Source: Blastococcus sp. DSM 46786 (lineage in GTDB: Bacteria > Actinomycetota > Actinomycetes > Mycobacteriales > Geodermatophilaceae). Taken from it: a stretch of 64,000 bases of DNA. Position numbers and translations under genes: made by a program. Shown one piece after another: positions 59,521 to 64,000 of this stretch (the first letter of the stretch is position 1; each line of letters starts with the position of its first letter). Under the pieces are notes generated by a model. That model searched no databases, was not told the origin of the DNA, and saw only the letters and a list, made by a program, of their open reading frames with translations. Location: the NCBI RefSeq assembly GCF_900109665.1, contig NZ_FOAO01000011.1, positions 47,269 to 111,268 on the forward strand. Reading direction: 5' to 3'.

Positions 59521-61065
59521 ATGACGCGCTTCCGCAAGACCGCAGGCCAGTCCGGCCGGGTCGTGTTCGTCGGCGCCGGCCCGGGTGACCCGGGCATGCT
59601 GACCGCCCGCGCGAGCGCCGCGCTGGCCGAGGCGGCGGTGGTGCTCGTCGACCCCGACGTCGCCCCGGCCGTCCAGGACGCCGTCCGCGAGGCCAACCCG
59701 GGTACCGAGCTCACGCCGGTGTCCGGGGAGCCCGCGGAGGTGGCCAAGGGCGCCGTCGCGGCGGCCAGGAACGGCGCCGTCGTCGTCCGGCTGGTGACCG
59801 GCGACCCCTACACCTCCGACGACGTCGTCAAGGAGGTGCTCGCCGTCGGCCGCACCTCCGTGCCCTTCGACGTGGTGCCGGGCGTCGCCACCGCCACCGC
59901 CGTCCCCGCCTTCGCGGGCGTGGCGCTGGGCAGCACCGCGGTGACCGCGGACCTGCGCAGCGGCGTGGACCTCCCCGCGCTGGCTGGTGCCGCCGCGTCG
60001 GCCGGGGGCACGCTGGTGCTCCAGGGCACCGCCGACCAGCTCCCGGACGCCGCCGTGCGCCTGGTGGAGGGCGGCCTCGCCGGCAGCACCCCGGTGGTCG
60101 TCACCACCGGCGGCTCCGGCACCGGCCAGAAGAGCCTGGTCACCAAGCTGTCGGCCGTGGCGGAGAAGACCGCCGGGCTGGACCCGCTCAGCGGGCAGGT
60201 GGTGGCCACCGTCGGCACCGCCGTCGACAAGCGCGGCCGGCTGTCCTGGTGGGAGAGCCGCCCGCTGTTCGGCTGGCGGGTGCTCGTGCCGCGGACCAAG
60301 GACCAGGCCGGGGAGATGAGCGACCGGCTGCGTGCGTACGGCGCGGTGCCGGTGGAGGTGCCGACGATCGCCGTCGAGCCGCCGCGCAGCCCCGCGCAGA
60401 TGGACCGCGCCGTCAAGGGCCTGGTCACCGGCCGCTACGGCTGGATCGTCTTCACCTCGGTGAACGCGGTGAAGGCCGTCCGGGAGAAGTTCGTCGAGCT
60501 GGGCCTGGACGCCCGCGCCTTCGCCGGCGTGAAGGTCGCCTGCGTCGGCGAGCAGACGGCCGACGCGGTGCGGGACTTCGGCATCCAGCCGGAGCTGGTG
60601 CCCACCGGCGAGCAGTCCAGCCAGGGCCTGCTGGCCGACTTCCCGGAGTACGACGACGTGCTCGACCCGATCGAGCGGGTGCTGCTGCCGCGCGCCGACA
60701 TCGCCACCGAGACCCTCGCGGCCGGGCTGGTCGAGCGCGGCTGGGAGATCGACGACGTCACCGCCTACCGGACCGTGCGGGCGGCCCCGCCGCCGGCCGC
60801 GGTGCGCGAGGCGATCAAGGGCGGTGGCTTCGACGCCGTCTGCTTCACCTCGTCGAGCACCGTCCGCAACCTGGTCGGCATCGCCGGCAAGCCGCACGCC
60901 AAGACCGTGGTCGCGGTGATCGGGCCGGCGACGGCGGCGAGCGCCCAGGAGTTCGGCCTCCGCGTCGACGTGCAGCCCGAGACCGCCGCCGTCGCGCCGC
61001 TGGTCGACGCGCTCGCCGAGTACGCCCTGTCGCTGCGCGAGGCGGAGGACGGCGAGGGCAAGTGA
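59521..61065 (+). CDS. hemD: Fused uroporphyrinogen-III C-methyltransferase / uroporphyrinogen-III synthase
   Basis: A 514-residue bifunctional protein common in actinobacteria. The N-terminal half (about 10-240) is a CobA/SUMT-like methylase (VVFVGAGPGDPGMLTARASAALAEA, GDPYTSDDVVKEVL), with a less typical middle than stand-alone SUMT. The C-terminal half (about 255-505) is HemD, which cyclises hydroxymethylbilane: GWRVLVPRTKDQAGEMSDRLRAYGA, WIVFTSVNAVKAV, VACVGEQTADAV, DAVCFTSSSTVRNLVG. It sits between hemC and hemB and branches the pathway to sirohaem/cobalamin or haem. CAGGAG is 7 nt before the ATG. Confidence 0.94.
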   Translation: MTRFRKTAGQSGRVVFVGAGPGDPGMLTARASAALAEAAVVLVDPDVAPAVQDAVREANPGTELTPVSGEPAEVAKGAVAAARNGAVVVRLVTGDPYTSDDVVKEVLAVGRTSVPFDVVPGVATATAVPAFAGVALGSTAVTADLRSGVDLPALAGAAASAGGTLVLQGTADQLPDAAVRLVEGGLAGSTPVVVTTGGSGTGQKSLVTKLSAVAEKTAGLDPLSGQVVATVGTAVDKRGRLSWWESRPLFGWRVLVPRTKDQAGEMSDRLRAYGAVPVEVPTIAVEPPRSPAQMDRAVKGLVTGRYGWIVFTSVNAVKAVREKFVELGLDARAFAGVKVACVGEQTADAVRDFGIQPELVPTGEQSSQGLLADFPEYDDVLDPIERVLLPRADIATETLAAGLVERGWEIDDVTAYRTVRAAPPPAAVREAIKGGGFDAVCFTSSSTVRNLVGIAGKPHAKTVVAVIGPATAASAQEFGLRVDVQPETAAVAPLVDALAEYALSLREAEDGEGK

Positions 61066-62111
61066 CCGGCGGGGGTGGCGGGGCGGGACAGGCGCAGGGC
61101 GCCAACCCCGGCTTCGCGCGCGGGCGCCGGCTGCGGTCGACGCCCGCGCTGCGGCGGCTGACCGCGCAGACCCGGGTGGCCCCGGCCGACCTGGTGCTGC
61201 CGGTCTTCGTCAAGGAGGGCATCGACGCACCGGTGCCGATCGGCTCCATGCCCGGCGTCGTCCAGCACACCCAGGACTCGCTGCGGAAGGCCGCGCACGA
61301 GGCGGCCGAGGCCGGCGTCGGCGGGCTGATGCTCTTCGGCATCCCGTCGGGCAAGGACCCGGTCGGCTCCCAGGCCGACGCCGCCGATGGCGTGGTCAAC
61401 GTGGCGCTGCAGCACCTGCGGGCCGACCTCGGCGACGAGCTGGTGCTCATGGCCGACCTCTGCCTGTGCGAGTACACCGACCACGGGCACTGCGGCGTCG
61501 TCACCCCCGCGAGGGGTGGGTTCCGGGGGCAGGGCGGGGAACTCGTCGTCGACAACGACCCGACCCTGGACCGGTACGCCGCGGTGGCGATCGCGCAGGC
61601 GCAGGCCGGCGCCCACCTGGTGGCGCCCAGCGGGATGATGGACGGCCAGGTGGCGGCGATCCGCGCCGGGCTGGACGGCGCCGCGTTGACGGAGGTGCCG
61701 ATCCTGGCCTACGCGGCCAAGTACGCCTCCGGCTTCTACGGCCCGTTCCGCGAGGCCGCCGAGGGCGCTCCGCAGTTCGGCGACCGGTCGACCTACCAGA
61801 TGGACCCGCCGAACGCCGACGAGGCGCTGCGCGAGGTCGCGCAGGACCTCGCCGAGGGCGCCGACGCGGTCATGGTGAAGCCGGCGCTGCCCTACCTGGA
61901 CATCGTGGCGCGGGTCGCCGAGGCCGTGCAGGTGCCGGTGAGCGCCTACCAGGTCAGCGGCGAGTACGCGATGGTCGAGGCGGCCGCCGCCAACGGCTGG
62001 GTGGACCGCGAGCGGGCCATCCTCGAGACGCTGGTCGCCATCCGCCGCGCGGGCGCCGGTCAGGTGCTCACCTACTGGGCCGTCGAGGCGGCGCGGCTGC
62101 TGACCCGCTGA
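61062..62111 (+). CDS. hemB: Delta-aminolevulinic acid dehydratase HemB
   Basis: Condenses two 5-aminolevulinates to porphobilinogen. 349 residues: RRLRSTPALRRLTAQTRVAPADLVLPVFVKEG, LMADLCLCEYTDHGHCG with the three zinc-type cysteines, SGMMDGQVAAIRAGL, AKYASGFYGPFREAA with the first active-site Lys and DAVMVKPALPYLDI with the Schiff-base Lys. The Gly-rich N-terminus (TGGGGGAGQAQGA) is extra. The GTG overlaps the hemD stop. Confidence 0.96.
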   Translation: MTGGGGGAGQAQGANPGFARGRRLRSTPALRRLTAQTRVAPADLVLPVFVKEGIDAPVPIGSMPGVVQHTQDSLRKAAHEAAEAGVGGLMLFGIPSGKDPVGSQADAADGVVNVALQHLRADLGDELVLMADLCLCEYTDHGHCGVVTPARGGFRGQGGELVVDNDPTLDRYAAVAIAQAQAGAHLVAPSGMMDGQVAAIRAGLDGAALTEVPILAYAAKYASGFYGPFREAAEGAPQFGDRSTYQMDPPNADEALREVAQDLAEGADAVMVKPALPYLDIVARVAEAVQVPVSAYQVSGEYAMVEAAAANGWVDRERAILETLVAIRRAGAGQVLTYWAVEAARLLTR

Positions 62112-62118
62112 CCCGGGG

Positions 62119-62610
62119 GTGGTCGGGGACGTGACGTACGTCGAGCCCGGGGGCTCCTGGCGGCCGTTCTGGCTGGTCGCCGGGGTCCTCGGGCTCTTCG
62201 TCGCCTGGGACCTGCTGCTGCCCGGGCCCGACGTCCCGCCGCTGGTCTGGGTGCTCACCCTGGTCGGGGTGCCCGGCGTGGTCGCGATCGGCTGCCTGTC
62301 CGCCCGCCGGGTGTGGACGGTGCGGGTGGACGCCGGCGGCCTGACGGTGGGCCGGGAGCAGGTGCCGCTGCGCGACGTCGACGCCACCGCGCTGCGGGAG
62401 GCCGACGTCGGGGTGGACGCCGGTGCACCGGTGCTCGGTGGTGGCTGGTCGCTGCCGCGCGGTCGCACGGGGCTGCCGCTGCGGCTCGCCGACGGCCGGA
62501 CGGTGCTGGTCCCGACGCGGGACCCCGCGGCGCTGCGGGCCGCCCTGCTCGGGAGTGTGCGCGATGCCTCCGACCGGTCGCCGGGCGCAGAGGGGACACT
62601 GGGGACGTGA
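62119..62610 (+). CDS. Two-span membrane protein between hemB and hemL (Rv0513-like)
   Basis: A 163-residue protein with two N-terminal membrane helices ([17 protein letters not shown] and [16 protein letters not shown]) and a C-terminal soluble part with a PH-like look ([30 protein letters not shown]). M. tuberculosis has a small membrane protein in this position. Function unknown; a haem- or membrane-related accessory role is only suggested by location. GTG 62119 or 62131 may be the start. The stop overlaps hemL. Confidence 0.78.
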   Translation: MVGDVTYVEPGGSWRPFWLVAGVLGLFVAWDLLLPGPDVPPLVWVLTLVGVPGVVAIGCLSARRVWTVRVDAGGLTVGREQVPLRDVDATALREADVGVDAGAPVLGGGWSLPRGRTGLPLRLADGRTVLVPTRDPAALRAALLGSVRDASDRSPGAEGTLGT

Positions 62611-63974
62611 CCTCGCTGGACAACCCGCCCTACACCTACGAGGCCCCCGTCTCGGACGGCCTCTTCGCCCGCGGTCAGGAGATCACCCCGGGCGGGGTGA
62701 ACAGCCCGGTGCGCGCCTTCCGCGCCGTCGGTGGCACGCCGCGCTTCATGGCCGAGGGCTCCGGTCCCTGGCTCACCGACGCCGACGGGCGGCGCTACGT
62801 CGACCTGGTCAGCTCGTGGGGGCCGATGATCCTCGGCCACGCGCACCCCGCCGTCGTCGAGGCGGTGACCGCGGCCGCCCGCCGCGGCCTGTCCTTCGGC
62901 GCCCCCACCGAGGGGGAGCTGGAGCTCGCCGAGGAGATCGGCAGCCGGATGGCCCCGGTGGAGCGGGTCCGGCTGGTCAACTCGGGCACCGAGGCGGTGC
63001 TCTCGGCCGTGCGCCTGGCCCGCGGCGCGACCGGCCGCCCCCTGCTGGTCAAGTTCGCCGGCAACTACCACGGGCACGTCGACGCGCTCCTGGCCTCGGC
63101 CGGCTCGGGCGTGGCGACGCTGGGGCTGCCGGACACCCCCGGTGTGACGACGGGAGCCGCCGCCGACACGGTCGTACTGCCCTACAACGACGTCGCCGCC
63201 GTCGAGGCGGTCTTCGCCGAGCGGGGGGCGCAGATCGCCGCGGTCGTCAGCGAGGCCGCCCCCGGCAACATGGGCGTCGTGCCGCCGCTGGACGGCTTCA
63301 ACGCCGAGCTGCGGCGGATCACCGCCGCGCACGGCGCGCTGCTGGTCCTCGACGAGGTCATGACGGGGTTCCGCGTCTCGCGGTCGGGCTGGTACGGCCT
63401 GGACCCGGTCGACGCCGACCTGTTCACCTTCGGCAAGGTCATGGGCGGCGGGCTGCCGGCAGCGGCCTTCGGCGGGCGGGCCGACCTCATGGACCACCTC
63501 GCGCCCAGCGGGCCCGTCTACCAGGCCGGGACGCTCTCGGGAAACCCGGTGGCGGTCGCGGCGGGGCTGGCCACGCTGCGGAACTGCACCGACGAGGTCT
63601 ACGCGCGCTGCGACGAGGTGTCCGCGGTCCTGCGGGGCGCCGCCAGCGCGGCGCTCTTCGCCGCCGGGGTGCCGCACCGGGTGCAGCAGGCCGGCAGCAT
63701 GTTCTCGATCTTCTTCGTGCCCGACGAGCGGCAGGTGCGCGACTACGACGACGCCCGCACCCAGGACGTCTCCCGCTACACCGCGTTCTTCCACGCGCTG
63801 CTCGCCCGCGGGGTCTACCTCCCGCCGTCGGCGTTCGAGTCGTGGTTCGTGAACGCGCAGCTCGACGGCGAGGCCCTCGACCGGGTGCTCGAGGCGCTGC
63901 CCGCGGCGGCCCGGGCCGCCGCCGAGGCCGACGCCCACCGCACCGGCGCGGTCGACAGCGAGCGCTCCTCGTGA
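62607..63974 (+). CDS. hemL: Glutamate-1-semialdehyde 2,1-aminomutase HemL
   Basis: PLP enzyme converting glutamate-1-semialdehyde to 5-aminolevulinate, second step of the C5 pathway. 455 residues: [23 protein letters not shown], the PLP region [40 protein letters not shown] and the Schiff-base Lys in [22 protein letters not shown] 62607 overlaps the upstream stop and its own stop overlaps the next start. With hemA, C, D and B, the operon covers glutamyl-tRNA to uroporphyrinogen III. Confidence 0.97.
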   Translation: MTSLDNPPYTYEAPVSDGLFARGQEITPGGVNSPVRAFRAVGGTPRFMAEGSGPWLTDADGRRYVDLVSSWGPMILGHAHPAVVEAVTAAARRGLSFGAPTEGELELAEEIGSRMAPVERVRLVNSGTEAVLSAVRLARGATGRPLLVKFAGNYHGHVDALLASAGSGVATLGLPDTPGVTTGAAADTVVLPYNDVAAVEAVFAERGAQIAAVVSEAAPGNMGVVPPLDGFNAELRRITAAHGALLVLDEVMTGFRVSRSGWYGLDPVDADLFTFGKVMGGGLPAAAFGGRADLMDHLAPSGPVYQAGTLSGNPVAVAAGLATLRNCTDEVYARCDEVSAVLRGAASAALFAAGVPHRVQQAGSMFSIFFVPDERQVRDYDDARTQDVSRYTAFFHALLARGVYLPPSAFESWFVNAQLDGEALDRVLEALPAAARAAAEADAHRTGAVDSERSS

Positions 63975-64000
63975 CCACCACCGTCGTCCACCTGCTCCGG
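63971..64000 (+). CDS. Start of a histidine-phosphatase (phosphoglycerate mutase) family gene, truncated by window end
   Basis: Only ten codons are visible: GTG then TTTVVHLLR. This matches the start of phosphoglycerate-mutase-like proteins (V-x-L-L-R-H-G), which follow hemL in mycobacteria (Rv0525). The GTG overlaps the hemL stop. The assignment depends on position plus this short string. Confidence 0.6.
   Translation, partial: MTTTVVHLLR

Noticed and set aside
60765-63938. Minus-strand open frame of over 1000 codons
   Set aside because: It is antisense to hemD, hemB and hemL, all with full catalytic motifs on the plus strand.

Overview
The window looks like core chromosome of a very high-GC actinobacterium, most likely a member of the Geodermatophilaceae (Blastococcus, Geodermatophilus or Modestobacter type). 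That assignment is inferred from base composition, the Ala/Arg/Val-rich proteome, frequent GTG starts, mycothiol genes and gene order. I see no transposase, integrase, phage gene, CRISPR array, rRNA or tRNA. Almost every gene has a recognisable actinobacterial family, and novelty lies mainly in intergenic repeats, leader peptides, promoters and internal protein repeats.

Layout. 1-2.6 kb: a truncated coiled-coil protein facing an LCP/LytR-type cell-wall ligase. 2.7-9.2 kb (minus strand): pstS-pstC-pstA-pstB phosphate uptake, a small protein, mshD (mycothiol synthase) and the GlnR-type orphan regulator. 9.4-12.7 kb (plus): membrane protein, LmeA-like lipid protein, thioredoxin, a cysteine-rich leader peptide, then SseA/SseC sulfur-transfer genes. 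12.8-20.8 kb: SpoIIE-type phosphatase with PAS domains, a frameshifted beta-helix gene, a TetR/epimerase divergon, a nitrobindin-like gene, a DUF885 metallopeptidase and an orphan. 21.2-28.9 kb: NhaA, class IV aminotransferase, Fur-family regulator, YgfZ, the c-di-GMP anti-sigma RsiG, asparaginase II, an HTH regulator with an HbhA-like protein and DUF2516, and PspC. 29-42 kb: methyltransferases, cupin, murB, SDR, mshA (mycothiol step 1), YbjN, MFS exporter, AONS-family enzyme, gpmA, phoU and senX3-regX3. 42-53 kb: small proteins, GlxA/AraC regulator, Ppx/GppA, proC, bldC, a 32-residue basic protein, epimerase, acyltransferase, HAD phosphatase, rsbN/bldN. 54-64 kb: acyl-CoA ligase, glutaredoxin-like protein, rex and the haem operon hemA-hemC-hemD-hemB-hemL, ending in a truncated phosphoglycerate-mutase-family gene.

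From memory of Mycobacterium tuberculosis gene order, 2.7-25.2 kb matches the Rv0811-Rv0820 neighbourhood and 27-64 kb matches Rv0474-Rv0525. The two blocks are separate there and adjacent here. The 52-64 kb part also matches the Streptomyces bldN-rsbN-rex-hem neighbourhood.

How the genes connect: PHO-box-like GGTGAAC repeats stand before pstS and between phoU and senX3-regX3, tying the two phosphate loci into one regulon. Four homologues of Streptomyces developmental regulators (RsiG, BldC, BldN, RsbN) lie within about 29 kb. Mycothiol synthesis, sulfur transfer, thioredoxin/glutaredoxin-like proteins and Rex give a redox theme. Many genes start 6-8 nt after a TANNNT or CANNNT -10 hexamer, the hallmark of leaderless transcription. 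Two families of dispersed intergenic hairpin elements sit at gene 3' ends, and one shows compensatory base changes in its stem.
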